From NCBI GenBank assembly GCA_030435675.1, contig CM059625.1, positions 3,410,001 to 3,474,000 on the forward strand: a stretch of DNA of 64,000 nucleotides. Direction: 5' to 3'. Positions 1-12,898 of this stretch are shown piece after piece; the stretch's first letter is position 1; each line of letters opens with the position of its first letter. The translations under genes were made by a program, and so were the position numbers. This DNA comes from Steinernema hermaphroditum (lineage: Eukaryota; Nematoda; Chromadorea; Rhabditida; Steinernematidae). The notes beneath the pieces are model-generated. The model was not told where the DNA came from and ran no database searches. It saw only the letters and a list, made by a program, of their open reading frames with translations.

Positions 1-3000
1 CTTGATGCGGGCTGAGTGAACGGCAACAGGGCAACAAGCAGGGTGACTTAAGGTGCAAAAGGCTCAAGTTAAATGTCTTTGCGAATGCATGCAATTTACA
101 TCACTTGAAGAATTGCAGACAAATGAAAATGTCAATGTGCGCACACCTACGCGGCATTCGCTGGTTTCATAATGTCTTCAGTGCAGCAGAGGAAGTCCGA
201 GGAGATCAGCTTGCACTGGCGTCGAAGCGTTAGTGCAGCGACGATAGTGAACGGCAATCGGGCTGAAATCTTTGGAGAAGTCGGAGACACAGTGTTTTAA
301 TTTACAGCGAGCTTCAGCCTACGGTGGAGTCAATAGAGATAGCGATTTTCTTGACGAAACAGTGAAACTACATTGGTGTTTCGTGCCTTCTATCGCAATT
401 CATCTTCAGTAGTGATGAAGGCTAGGCTAGGGTAGCTAAGTCAAACGGGTAGGATGAGCCTTATTTTGTAGATGAGACTATTTCGTCATGGATCACCAAC
501 CTGACAGTGCTGTCATTATACAAAGTTCTCAGTCTGCTTGCCTATAACGCGTGAGCAAAAGAATTTTAATTAGTGGTTCGTAAACGAACAGCACGCACTT
601 TGTTAAATGAATAAACAGCGGTCACTCAATCGCACTCACCAATCTGATCAGAAGCGTTGAGTCAAAGGCTTCCAAACAACAATCGATAAAAGGCATTGGA
701 GCAGGTCGGTTCAAGATTGCTGCGGCCTAGCTGTGTTATAGAGCTTCCTTTCACCAGAGGGTTCTCGAAGTAGAACACCGCTGTGCTCCGCGCTCGCAGA
801 AAAGGCGTACTTAAATGCAACTGTCATCCGATTTAGGTAGCACCTTCACTGTGGGCGAAGATAACAGGCGAGTCCGCATAGGCTCTAGATAGATCAATCA
901 TTTGAAGGAGGGCTATTCAGCATTGCTCAATGCAAGTGCGTTTCAACTCTCCGAATGACACACTAAGCCTAAGCCATGGAGGGAAAACTTTTGCAGCTCT
1001 CAGTAGCGAATACTTACGGATACCCATAGACGAGACAGTTAATGTCAATTCTTTTGTTTTGGGCTAGCGTTCCATACCTGACTTCTACTGCTACCGTACT
1101 GCTCCCTTCCTCTGGGCGGTCCAGTTGACTAGCCAATCACCAGCAGGAGGCGGTTGTTTCCCGTGATTCCCACGAAACCTGCTTTGCTCCACTCTTGTCA
1201 TTCGCGTTGGCGGTACCCTGCCTCGTTGGGGAGATACTGAACCTGAAGGCATCGGCACAAATACGAAATGTGTCCCCGCTTACATAGTGATAACGGTCTT
1301 CTCCTGCAATACTGCAAACTGTGTCCTCAGATTCCTTCGTGCCTGAAAGTCACTCCGCTACTTTCTATATTGCTCTTCACTGCTTGTCCACACTCTATGA
1401 GCCTCATAGCTGACAGTTTCAGTAGTCTGCTATTTGGCTTATTGAGCGTGGAAGGTGATTGTCAAACATACTTCATCCAGGCGTCTTTCCACCTGTGTAT
1501 ATATGCAAATGTTTACCTGCTCAAAAAAGATCCGGTAGATGTTTCATTTCAGCCGGCCTTACAGTGGTAGAATCTAGTGTTCTGTACCTGGTTATCGCCA
1601 ATTTATGTAAACGTCATCATGCAGTTGCGTGAGCCGAATGCACTTCTTCTTGTAGGCACTGTGGTCGTGGTGTGGATGGGTAAGGGCATGGACTCAGTGG
1701 CCAAGAAGAAAAACTATAAATGATGAGAAGATGCAGCAGTAGAAGCCGTCCTCGACGACACGTCTTCTACCCATAGCTTCAGTGATGGGTCGAACATTTC
1801 CCATCACTGGTGCTCTGAGTAAAACACATGTCATCAGTGTGGCCACTTCGCTCTCAGATGTTCCTAAACAAAGAAACGAAGTTAGTTGTGGTTTCCCTAC
1901 GTTAAATTTAGCACTTACAAAGTAGAAACTAGGCGGCAAATGGCAGATACGCTCCACTTTAGAGGTTTTGTGGTTGGCTGAGCGGGATCAGGACGAGTAC
2001 AGCATCGATGCGGCAAACGAATGAGCAGAATTCTCGTTGACGGTAATCGGGCAATTTCCCGCTCATATCAATACTACAAGCTCAGTGCACCACGTGATCG
2101 ACTGAGGTTGCAATATTGATATCAGTGGGAAATGCAAGAGAGAACGGGAAGGTTGCAGTATGTTGCAGAAGCCACGCTGTCCGGGGTACCTGAAATCTGT
2201 AAAGATTTCTCCTGGGGTGCATTTTTGAGGCAATGCTGTGAAAGCGGTCACAAAGACACTTACTGCTACTCATGAAGTCCACATTCAGACACGTATGCTA
2301 CCCGTAACGCGATCGGTGGAATCTGGTTTCTCCACTGATGACGCTACGGTTAGCACACATTCCACATGAGGATGCGTACGGCTGAAGTTGACGAGGTATT
2401 GGCGATTCGTGTTGAACGAAATGAAATCACACAGCTGTAGGCAGATGAATGACAGAAACGTTTTCGCTTGTAAGACTGTAATCGTAGGAGTTTTGTGCTG
2501 CACTTAGATACCTGCAAACGTGTACTTTATTATTGCCTGATCAAGTGAACTGAAGATATAAAGCTGATAAAGAAAAGAGCAGACCGCCTCTACTATTTTG
2601 TATTCGAAAACCATACCTGTTTGCAATGAAGTGCTCCTGCTCTCAGGAACAGACATGGCTGGACCTCGTTGTTGGTTGAATGGTGAGATGAATACCGATT
2701 TGGATGGGGCTTAAAAATCGAGCAACACCGAGCGCTGGGAGCCTGAACCAATGGCGTTGACAAAACTGAACGGTTGATTGGTTACCGAATGGTCCCGCCC
2801 CATCGCTGACACCATTTGATTTTAGGTCTGGTGATGCGCATACGGTAGCCTAAAAAAACATGAAAAACAGTAAACATGTTTGGACCACGTATGAACATCA
2901 GCTATTATCACTATTACGGTAAAGATTGCTTCAGAGCCAGAATTGCAAAACATGTTTGTACTCCCAATTTTTCGTATTCCTTAGAATTCAACTACCCGAC

Positions 3001-6000
3001 GGGCTGTGGGAATCATACTATGATGTCCATTCACCACTACCGTATCGTTGATATAAAAGATTCTCACCGCCATTTGTGCCTTTGGAATGCAGCGGCGCAC
3101 GTCGCTTTCAATTGCGCAGCTGCGCCCAACCGCCAACTTTGAAAATGCCTCACTCGAGCGTTTGAATTTCCAAATGGATTGCTGCGCTCCTGCCACGAAA
3201 CATGGCAAAGAGTGAATCGCCTGGAAGCTTCGAAAACGGCATTTGCCGAATGAAGGAAAGTTGACAGAAATACGGGATACAACTGGCGCAGAAAAGGCTC
3301 ACGCACTACCCAAAAGTTTTAAGATGTTTAACGCCGGCAACAAAGAAGGGCATTTGTCCTTTGGTTGTTCTGCTAAGGGCGATGTCTGCGGTAGATAAAC
3401 TTATCGGCACACTTACACTTTAACGATCGTCGTTGTCGCCGCGACGGTGATACGGTAGGCATTTGAAAAGTGAGGGAAGAAATGATTAGAGATGCATGAA
3501 GACAGTGCGTCGCTCACCAGTTTTGTATCACTGAGAACGACCGCATTGCTGGATTTCGGACAATTACAATGGAAAAGCTTCTTCCTAGCCATGACGGGGA
3601 GAAGTTGTCGCGGATACGGTAGAATGGTTGTGCAAAGCTCGATGGAAAGAAATGTACTAAATGGGTAGTTCAGTCGTAGCTGATGATATCTTGATCTCAG
3701 TCAGTGCAAGAGCGGTAGTTAGCTAAAGGTAGCTAAAGCACTGCATCCTGGCAAGATGAAAGTAACCGTTCTATAGCGCAGTAGACGGTATCTTACAGCC
3801 GACTTACGTGCCATTGATACAATCCGATTGTAAAGGGATTTTTTTTATTGTGGCAACATACCTACAGCTACCGAAGAGAGAACATTCTGAGACCTTAAGA
3901 GCTCGTTGCGCTCAAAGATTGTCCATGTGTCGCCAGCGTGTTCAGCTTGCCTTGAGGTCAATGCTGTCCAGTGCCGTGATGAGAGTTCTGGCACCGAGAA
4001 AGTCTCATGAATCGAATTGTCGTTATCCGCTGGTAAGAATGCGGGTAGCACAGAAGCACAGCTGTACAAGTATCGTTTACGTAAAGGCTTTCTTAGTAGC
4101 CAAACTTAGCTTTTTCATGTCGCCGAAAGGCTGAACTTATGACAGAAATTACGTCAAAGCCTCATTCGTTGAGATGTCTAGACTTCACTAACGGTATTTT
4201 TGCTCTAGATGGTGAGGCCAACGATGTCAGACATGTCCACCGGGTGCGTAGAACTCGAGCTGGTGATCCGGAAATGCACATTTCCGTAGATTGTGAAAGG
4301 TGAAAGGTGGTAGAAATCGTGCATAGGAAAAGAATAACATCATGTTTACCATTCACCGCTACCGTATAATACTCCCCTAAAAGGTGCTCACCGCCAAAAG
4401 ACCCCTTTGAAGTTCGATAGCGCATTGGACAGCTGCGAACAGAGACCCTTAGAAAAGCCGCCGTTCAAATGAGAACTTTGAATTGAATTGATGTTACAGA
4501 CAAGGAACAGCTCGTGACCGAGCCTTAAATTGACCAAAGCCTTTGTTCGCGTTGCGTGCACCACTGTTTACGAAATTCGTTCGTTTATCGAAAACCTTAA
4601 TTTATTCTGCTCATCGTGCTTTCCCATGCGCCGATCAAACAAAGAAATTTGCCTCACTATGGGAAAGTACCGTACTAATACGGAGGATTCTCACTAAGCT
4701 TCAACTTTCCCGCCTCCCAGTTTTATTATTCGGTATCCACCATGCGAATCATCTTCTTTGGTACCTTGCTATATCAGGGACTGGTGTGGATCAAGAGTTT
4801 TGATCAAGAAAGGCGACGCGAATGGCAACCATATAAATTTGTCAAAAGTTAATCGAAAACGCGCAATTCACTCCAAGCATCAACAACACCGATATGTATG
4901 TGCCCGCCCGTTGCTGAACCCCACCGCCTCTCTTCATCTGGACCTCCACAAAGCGGCCGTTTGCCCTTTGGCTGCCCTTTTGGCTACACAGCGATGGTGG
5001 TGAACGTAGGCAACCCGTCGGGGCTACGTAACTTTCCGATCGCGAACGGGTAGAGCTAAACCGTTAGATAGTACCGATATGAAGAGTGTGAGAAAAAAAC
5101 AAGCTTTTAGGAAAGATGATAAGGGTAGCACGGACGCACCGCACCTAGTTTGCGCCAGCCTTGTTCGGAAAAGGACAAAGTGTTGGTCGGCGAAAGTTCG
5201 CGAAATGCAAGTACCATCTGGTTCGCATTAGAAACTATGGCGCGGGTATTCAAACAAAGAAAGAGAACAAACTGTTTCCTCTCTATCAGACGATAATCGT
5301 GGACGCTTTTTCATTGTTTCGAAAACTCAATATTAGTCACCGCGCTCTTTTCCTCGGTGAATATTGGCGTTTACTGTAGCAATTTTTATTGATATACGGA
5401 TTTCTCAGTACCTTTCATAATTCTCACTTCAAAAACGTTGGCATTTCGCCAAAGCTTTTGGTGCGATTGCTACCATACTTCGCTCCGCCTTTTGGGCGGT
5501 TCAGCTGAAGAACCAATGCGGAGCGAGGGGCGGTTTCATTGCGGTTTATTTCTAGCACATCATTGACGGTGTGCCTCTCCACTCTGATGTTTCCCAAAGA
5601 CAAATTCGACTCGAGTATTGTCTGTTCCTACCCCGCAACGCATTCAGTATGGAACTGTGATCGTCCACACTCGGTAATTTTCTTGTCAGATAAAGTATTT
5701 GATCAGACAACGATCATCACCGAGTATGGAAGAACACAACGATCAGTTTTCATTCATCTACTGAAATCCAAAATCGGCTGAGAACGTATTTCACGATTTC
5801 CCCTTGAAGAGTCATCGTTTGCCAAAATTCCTTTTTCGACTATCGTCCTTGGTCTGTTAAGGACTTCTCGGATAGCAAAGCCTTGTTCTCGCTAAGTTTG
5901 CTTTGAGACAACAACAATTACCTTCTGGCGGCCTTATACGCAGGCGATCGTGGTAATAGATAGGGAAGCCGTGGGCACCATTTCGCTCTAATGCGGCTAT

Positions 6001-8788
6001 ATACAGTTAGAGTTACGGTTAGGACTGATAAAGTGCAAAACGAAGGGAAAGATTGGTACCAAAACTATAATCAGAGACACCGTTCATTTCCTACGGTAGC
6101 GTTCGAATAGCGTAAATATTTTCAAAACAAGGCAAACGGATTGTATCTCTGTCACAAGGCACTTCGATAATATCATTTGCCGTAAACAAAAATACACAAA
6201 AACAAAAAACAATACTGCTTGCGACAACAGCCACGGTGGGGTGTACGGTACTGCTGTTTGATGGTGGCTTCACTGTACAATAATGCGATGCGGTTGTTTT
6301 TGTATGTATTATCCTAGTCGGTGGTGAGTATATTCAGCCCACTGAATTCAATTTATTACGAGGGTACAGTCTGTTGCGGATTTCAAATTTTGTCATTCGC
6401 TCTTATTTGGATAAGGAAGAAATGCGATTGTTAAAATTACCGTACCGTACATTGCCCTTGTTGAGCGTCCACGTTATCCATTAGTGGAGACGGATAAGTC
6501 AAGGTCTTACTGAGCATGCATACTTGAAAGCGATATTCATTGATATTCGTTTACTTCGATCCAAATAGGGCTTCTTGTAGTAAACGACCCGCGGACATAA
6601 ATGGTTTCTCGACACATTTATGACGGGGGTGGTTTTCTACTAGAAGTGCCTATGGATACTTTCTGAATCTCTTCTGTTGCCTACTGGAACCTGCCGCTTA
6701 CTCTTATTCGCCTGAGTTTACGATGTACTTAAGCAGACTGCTGAGTTTCTGCATGCTTTTCAGGTACAAATCCGATTCTACATTTAGTCAGGAAGCTGTC
6801 CCAAATATGCTTTCCCCGACTCTCTCCCCCTGCGATCGTCTACACAACTATGTTCCTATAAATCTAACGTGCTGAGGGTCACATGAGTGAAGTCAGGGAG
6901 TTATCAGTTGTTTCTGTATCATAATCAAGATGTGTGTAGAATCATAGTATGTGTAGTGGAAGGTTTATTCTGGGGAGCGGCATTAACCACCATGCGCTCG
7001 TTTTAATAGCAGCTTTTAAGTTGATTCATTTCTGTCGAAAGCTCACTATAAACTGTTTGTACCACCTACTGGCCACTCAGCAGAATGCACTATGTCATCA
7101 GCAGTGTAACAAATAATAAAACGATGAACTATCTTTGTTCGGTTCATCGGTATCATTATCTGTTGCGCCGCTGACGAATGCAGAAGAAGGTGGCAAGATT
7201 GCTAAGCGTAGAACCCTGAAAATCATGGAGAAATTGAACAAAAAGATTACAGTCACAAAATAGGAACTTCCTGCTCCTTCTAAACGAATTACTCATCGAA
7301 CTTATTAAACTATTAAGTTCATTGAGAAAGTCGTATAGAGGGTGACAGAAAGTGTAGTTGACGTGTTGAATGCCCCGTTTCTGAGTAGCAGCGTACGTAT
7401 GGAGACGTCTGCCACCCGGAGCTTCATCAATAGAGTCTTTAGTCTCCACTGATAAAGATACGGGTAGCAGACTACCCCTATGTAGCGATCTAGGTCGGAT
7501 TAGGGCGAGTTGTGCGACATTTGACGATGTGACTTGACGATCGTCGATTTTCTAGAAAACGCGTTTCACTTCAGCTCTGAAGACGATAAAGACTTTCCTT
7601 TCAAATTGGCTGGATATGCACATATATCAAGCTGATGGGCGATACCGCCGCCCTTCAAGGGATCCTCGCCCGACGTCTTGAACTAAGAGATCGTTGGTAG
7701 GATCTCTTAAAGGGCAGTAGTAAGTTCCGTGATGATTTGACTAGTCCATGAGGGACAACGACGCACCTAATCGACATGCGAATGGCTGGAAGCTGCCAAG
7801 AGCGTAATTTCGAAATATGAACGCCGTTCGCGACTCCACCTATTGGTGCCGCGGCCTAGCAGGGTAACCAATCACGGTGCCCGAATCTAGACGCTGATTT
7901 GACACTGAATTTCGCACCCTCCCTCCCTCTGTACTATAAAAAATTTGGGCCTCGATGTTAGCCATTTGGTACCGTATCGATATCAGACAAAAACAACAAT
8001 GAACCCTTGAGATGTTTTTAACACTGAATAGGTGGACTACTATTCGTGGTGTTTGTAGGATTACTCGTTGTTGTAAAAGACGTATAATACTCGTAATTTA
8101 CCGCTAGAGCATCAATTAAAATGTCATAGTATTAATTGGTGCTCCCGGGCTGCCGTACAACTTGCATGATCTGCCAGAGGGGCCTCAAAAATTGGGTGGA
8201 ACAGCTGAGATAACTGCTGAGACGCATCCAAAAACGACTCTTTCAGGGGGAATTTCAAACCGAAGAGAACAAAACGCTTTAGAACAAAGAGTTCTATGGA
8301 AAGATTCACAAAGAAGGCCCAACCGGCCTTACCAGTCAGTGACATGGGAAACGCGCATTTTGCACTTTCTTTCCCACCCGACCATTTCTGATCGAAACCA
8401 AAGAAAGAAGTTCGTCGAAAGTGTTTGTCTCTCGTCTTCTTAAAAGAGCAAATGATCCCCAGATTTGCTCTTATCTATACGTACAGTCATAAGGGTCAGC
8501 AGTGAACACTATTACTGAACAACTTGTTTGCCATTTTCCATGTAACCTAAGAATGTTCCCCCAAACTTCATGTTGACTCTCTTCCAAATAGCGATCAATA
8601 TCCATCGTGGCATCTGGCACCTGCACGTGAATTGTTTTTGCGGCCTCTATCGTGACCATTTAGGGACCGAAAAAAAAGAACGGACGATGAACATTGTCGC
8701 CGAAGCACTGAAGCCGAAGGCGCGTATAAACGATTTATTCTTTCAAACTGCACACAACCAATCAGTAGTAACGTGAATTGGCAACATT
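1..8788. other. Gene-poor left arm
   Basis: I see no open frame here with splice signals, domain motifs or coding-like composition. Short ORFs occur on both strands, overlap each other and have no recognisable content. The stretch does contain diverged dispersed repeats (for example 1085-1170 against 5468-5550, sharing a GGGCGGTTCAG-like core followed by CCAAT and GCGGTT) and an unusual number of TACGGTA/TACCGTA heptamers. A diverged gene or non-coding RNA could be hidden in it. Confidence 0.5.
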
Positions 8789-10639
8789 TCAGACAGGAAC
8801 GCAGTCAGTTTTGTTGGCATTGAACTTGAAGCCAGCGTTGCAGACGCAGGCCTCGTTGCCGTTGGCGATTCCGCAACTGGCATTCGCTGGACAGCTGTAA
8901 GGACGGTCGAAAATCTTCCCACCGACGCAAACATTGGCCTTTGTACAGTTGTTGGAATACCAGCTGAAGTTCTGTGGATGCGAGTTGCCGTTGGCGTCGA
9001 CGCAAGGGCACTGCTCCACTTTAACACATTTGGCCGGGATTTGAGCGGTGTCCAGAACGTAGCCAGGACTGCACTTGCAGCCCTCATAGCAACCTCGTCC
9101 GCACTTCTCGACGCCGTTCGGCTCTTGACAAGTGGGCTGGCATCCGGGCATGCAGGCATCATACGTGGAGAACGGGTTTGCTTTGGCACAGTCCATTGGG
9201 CATCCAGTAAGTTCACGCCAGTTTCCAAGATTTGCATCTAAATAAGACCAGACAGGTTTGATTGGAAGGGACAGGACCTACTTCCGATCAACTGCTGACA
9301 TTGACCAACGAAATCGGTGAATGCTTGACACTTCGATCCCTTGATCACACATCCGTCGAAGCTACAACTCTCATAAGCTGCCTGGATTCGCTGGGCCCCA
9401 AGAGCCTTGCATGCACCGAACGGTCCCTGGCCATCGATGGCTTGCTTGAGTGGGAGACACTCCTGGGAGCTCTGGGTGGTGTCACAAGGGACGAACTTCT
9501 CGGCGATGGCGTCCCCGCTTTCGCATCCGCTTCCCACCGGATTGAATCCACCGAACTCATTGGTTCTCCAGGTGTCTAGGATCTTCGCAACCTGCTTGAG
9601 ACCGTTCTGATCAACTGGATAGCGACAGCTTGGAAGAATCAGTCCGTTTCCGTCGATATCAATGAGATCGTCGGTACAGTTCTTGTTTAGATTTCCGGCG
9701 AACCCGCACAGCCCGTCCCGTCCAACGAATTCCGGCAACCGAGGAACTTTTAGGTTGATGTAGGCCTTGGTGAACGTAACAAGAACCCCCTCCCGGCTCT
9801 TCACGTAGGCATAGCCGCCCCGAAGTTCAACGGAAACCTAGAGTTACGTTTGTGAAATTTAAAAATCCCTTTGACCATACCTTCGGGTTGTTCTTCGAGG
9901 GATAATAGAAGGGGAAGAAGGTGCGAAGACCGTTCACGGTCAGCTTCAGTTGCTCGTCGATGTGAATGACTTGATCGTGCATGGAGACTTCAACTTCGCT
10001 CACATAGGAAACGCTGCAATACAAATTGTTTCACTTCTGTGTATGTGCACTCCGCTTACGGGGAATTCGGATAGAAATGCTTGTTTTTGGCCTTGACGGT
10101 GTAGTACGACGAGAGACCGTCATCCTTGCAGGGCTTGGAGTAGATGTACGGGCAGGTGCCTTGATAGTCGTAGTAGGTTCCATCCAAGGTCTTGTAGTGG
10201 GGATCGCCAATCGCACAGCTGTCACTTCCATCACAGCATCCGTCATATGGATCACCTAGGCGATCATGTTATGAACGCTATCATCTCAGTTCTCATACCA
10301 ATGGGAAAGGCCTCATGGCAGAAGCAAGTGAACTTGTTGTCACCGAACACCCAACACACAGCGTTCTGTCCACATGGATTGTTGTTTTCGCAGTTCTGAC
10401 AAGTGCTCACGGAGTTGTCAGGGCAGCAAGCAGCGGCGTTGCTGACGAAAGGGAACCCGGGCCGCTTCGCCGAACACTGGGAATGAAGATGCTCAAGCTT
10501 GTGAAACAGCTCCTGTTTTGAGTAGGACTCGAGGGGTCTAGAATTGGGGAAGCTGAAGATACGAAATACCGACTTACTTCTCCAGAAGATGAGCCGCAGC
10601 CGTAGCCGTGAGGCCAAGAAGAAGAAGAATCGTTCCCAT
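8789..10639 (-). CDS. Secreted VWD-C8-TIL domain protein
   Basis: Six exons on the minus strand: 10578-10639, 10299-10537, 10060-10255, 9881-10013, 9282-9837 and 8789-9237. They join in phase to 544 residues. Residues 1-16 form a signal peptide (MGTILLLLGLTATAAA). A short Cys-rich region (to about residue 100) is followed by a von Willebrand type D domain opening with GDPHYKTLDGTYYDYQGTCP, a C8 region (about 320-395, CKALG..YESCSFDGC), a TIL domain (about 403-460, starting CPMDCAKANP) and a final Cys-rich domain of about 75 residues ending CVCNAGFKFNANKTDC. The layout resembles one VWD-C8-TIL unit of zonadhesin, Fc-binding protein or mucin assemblies, which cross-link extracellular polymers; function here is inferred. 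Its last domain is related to both halves of the small gene at 11754-12475. A TATAAAT box lies about 50 nt upstream of the ATG. Splice sites and phases agree throughout. Confidence 0.88.
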
Positions 10640-10687
10640 CGCCTTCGAGATGAAGTGAGAAGGTGAAGTGAGTTTACAACAGACTCC

Positions 10688-10694
10688 ATTTATA
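10688..10694 (-). promoter_or_regulatory. TATA box of VWD-TIL gene
   Basis: TATAAAT on the minus strand, about 50 nt upstream of the inferred start codon at 10639. The position suits a core promoter, or a gene that is not trans-spliced. Motif match only. Confidence 0.4.
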
Positions 10695-10859
10695 TTCCAT
10701 TCACCCTTTGTTTACAGTAACAGTTCCACGTCAAAACTGTCAATCTTTGCGTGCCTAGTCGACGCTTTTTTCGGAAACAAAGAGAGACCGTGTGGCCTTA
10801 TCACTTAAGTAGGCACCGAAAATAACTTTAAATTAGTGGCATAGCCGTTAAACAGGAAA

Positions 10860-11700
10860 TGAATATCTTGTTTGTTGTCTTTCACTGTGCAATGCATCAT
10901 ATCTATAGTGTGGATTGTTTATACATCAAGACTCAAATCAAAATCCACGTATTCTTCAAGTCATATACTCTATTCAGGAAATCGAAGTTCGCCTTCATTT
11001 TTCTGCTGCTGATAAAGACATTTGTACCCGGCAAGGTGCTCAATGCACCCGGAGAACATCGTACAATGTGTATTGCTATCTGTGATCGAATTGCCGAAAC
11101 GTTTTGCACACAATGGTCGCATATATACTTATTAGGGACACCAAGACACCTTTGGCTATGTATTGTATTTGATGCTCTGTCAGTGATCCCAACTGTGCCC
11201 GAGAGGATGTACACTTAAAGACTGCCTGAGAGAATGCATTGGCGATGTTCACTGCTCAAAACACACTCCATCAACGTGGCGCTTTATTTCCCTTTGTGTT
11301 GCTGGCTCTGTTATCAGTGTGGCTGGGCACAATTGTACCGTTATCAGTTGTAGATGTCAACAGGTCAAAAGCCATTTGAAGGGTAGAAGTGTGAGCGAAA
11401 TGCATTTAGATTTAAAACAGCGAACTACAATCAATGCATTATCATGTCAAAACGTCCTGTTCCAGTCATGAAAGATAGCTTTGTGTAGATGTGCAGTTCT
11501 TCAATGTACATCAGTTGATACGTGGAGATAGCTGATCTCGTTCATCATTCACCAAAGCTCGACTCACACTGATTCTTGAGCATTTCGCACTGATCCAAAT
11601 CGCAATTTGCACATACCTGTTTGAGCAGGGGGGCACTCTGAAAGGTTTTTCTATTTGTTTGAACACATTTATATAAAAATGCAATTGTTTGTCCAAACAG
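10860..11700. other. Intergenic, nothing recognised
   Basis: The spacer between the VWD-TIL gene and the two-domain Cys-rich gene, which point away from each other, so it should hold both promoters. I see AT-rich sequence and overlapping ORFs on both strands with no domain or splice support. Confidence 0.5.
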
Positions 11701-11715
11701 TAAAGGTGGCAGCAT

Positions 11716-11722
11716 TATAAAT
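11716..11722 (+). promoter_or_regulatory. TATA box of two-domain Cys-rich gene
   Basis: TATAAAT lies 32-38 nt upstream of the start codon at 11754, leaving only a very short 5' leader. Motif match only. Confidence 0.45.
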
Positions 11723-11753
11723 CCCGCAAATCTCCATCCGCAATGTACCCATC

Positions 11754-12475
11754 ATGAAGCTTGTCGTTCTCTTCGTGATCGTCGGCTTCGCCGCTGGTTT
11801 TGAAGTTTGCAACAAAAAGTGAGTTTGCTCATAGATTTCCTGAGATCAGCAACCATAGAATCACCGATAAGGACACCGGCGAAACCTTTACGCCTGAACA
11901 GCTTCTTCAACTGGCGAAGAATTTGCGTGCACAGTTGACTCAGTGTGGAGCTCAGAATAATGGAGGTAATGCACTGAACGTTTGCGATCTTCATCCCCCA
12001 AACAAGAGCTGGCTTACCGATGGCTGCACAAAAAAGAACGTCTGCGTGCAAAATAAGTTATACACGCAAGATATGCAGTGCCCCCAGAACTCTTTCTGTG
12101 GGACGGAGAACGGTGGAATGTCCTGTGTTTGCGGCAATGGATTTCACTGGAATCAACAGAAGTCTGTTTGTATTAGCGTATGTTTTGAATCAATGTTCTC
12201 TCGGTTGAATAGCGGTGCTTTAGGACAGTCCCCAGAATCAAGCTCCAAAGCCAAAAGGTAGCTGTACCGATACGGACGGCAAAGTGTACGCGCCAAATGT
12301 TAGTTATCTTCTCGAAGGCTGTCAAACACTGAAGCTTTGCTTCAACGGGAAGATGTACACACAAGGATACGAGTGTGCGGCTAATTCTTTCTGTGGAAAA
12401 GAGTGCGGCAAGCCTGCATGCGTTTGCAACAAAGGATTCCGATGGGATGAAAACAAGAAGAACTGCATTGTCTAA
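11754..12475 (+). CDS. Small secreted protein, two TIL-associated Cys-rich domains
   Basis: Three exons: 11754-11818, 11859-12177 and 12224-12475, in phase, about 211 residues. The first encodes a signal peptide (MKLVVLFVIVGFAAGFEVC). The acceptor of exon 2 is ambiguous between two in-frame AGs 9 nt apart. The acceptor of exon 3 is also ambiguous; 12236 is the alternative start. The mature protein has two related Cys-rich modules sharing the pattern C..LY/MYTQ.xxC..NSFCG....C.CG/NxGFxW. Both match the last module of the VWD-TIL protein encoded at 8789-10639 (KIFDRPYSCPANASCG....CVCNAGFKF). It therefore looks like a lineage-specific derivative of that C-terminal module. Role unknown; small secreted Cys-rich proteins of this kind are often inhibitors or matrix factors, but nothing here shows which. 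Confidence 0.8.
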
Positions 12476-12898
12476 GAGCTAAAACATGTTTTGTGCCTGC
12501 AGTTGGTAAAGGTGGCTCTGAACATAGCCCTTGATAGTGATCTCGCCGGACAATCTTTAGATCTGTTTTATTTAGACCAAGAGTCACTGTAGTCTTTTTT
12601 ATATTCAGTCTTGTGCACGCTGGGGAACTCTCGATCCACAAAGCAAGGTCCTTACACAGAGGGCTATGGAATGTCATGTTCGTGGTCACAAACTAAAAAT
12701 TTTATATATGCGTACTTTACCCGCACTTCTTTTGATTGTTAATATAACATATATCTCGCGAATGTCCCTCATGTGTTCATTTCGACGTCGACGGCTGAGA
12801 CGTCCTGCTGCTGTCACCGAACGCTTCCTTCATTCTCATCTTTATGTGCATTACGGACGAGAGATTAGATCTTGCTTCGGGCTACAATGATGGATATG
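12476..12898. other. Intergenic, convergent 3' ends
   Basis: This is the gap between two convergent genes and is expected to hold both 3' UTRs. The minus-strand gene may have one more 3' exon here, because AAG|GTGCGT near its end could be a donor. I see nothing else. Confidence 0.4.

Noticed and set aside
10859..11218. 119-codon plus-strand ORF between the VWD and two-domain genes
   Set aside because: AT-rich, an opposite-strand ORF of similar length overlaps it, and no signal peptide or motif is present.
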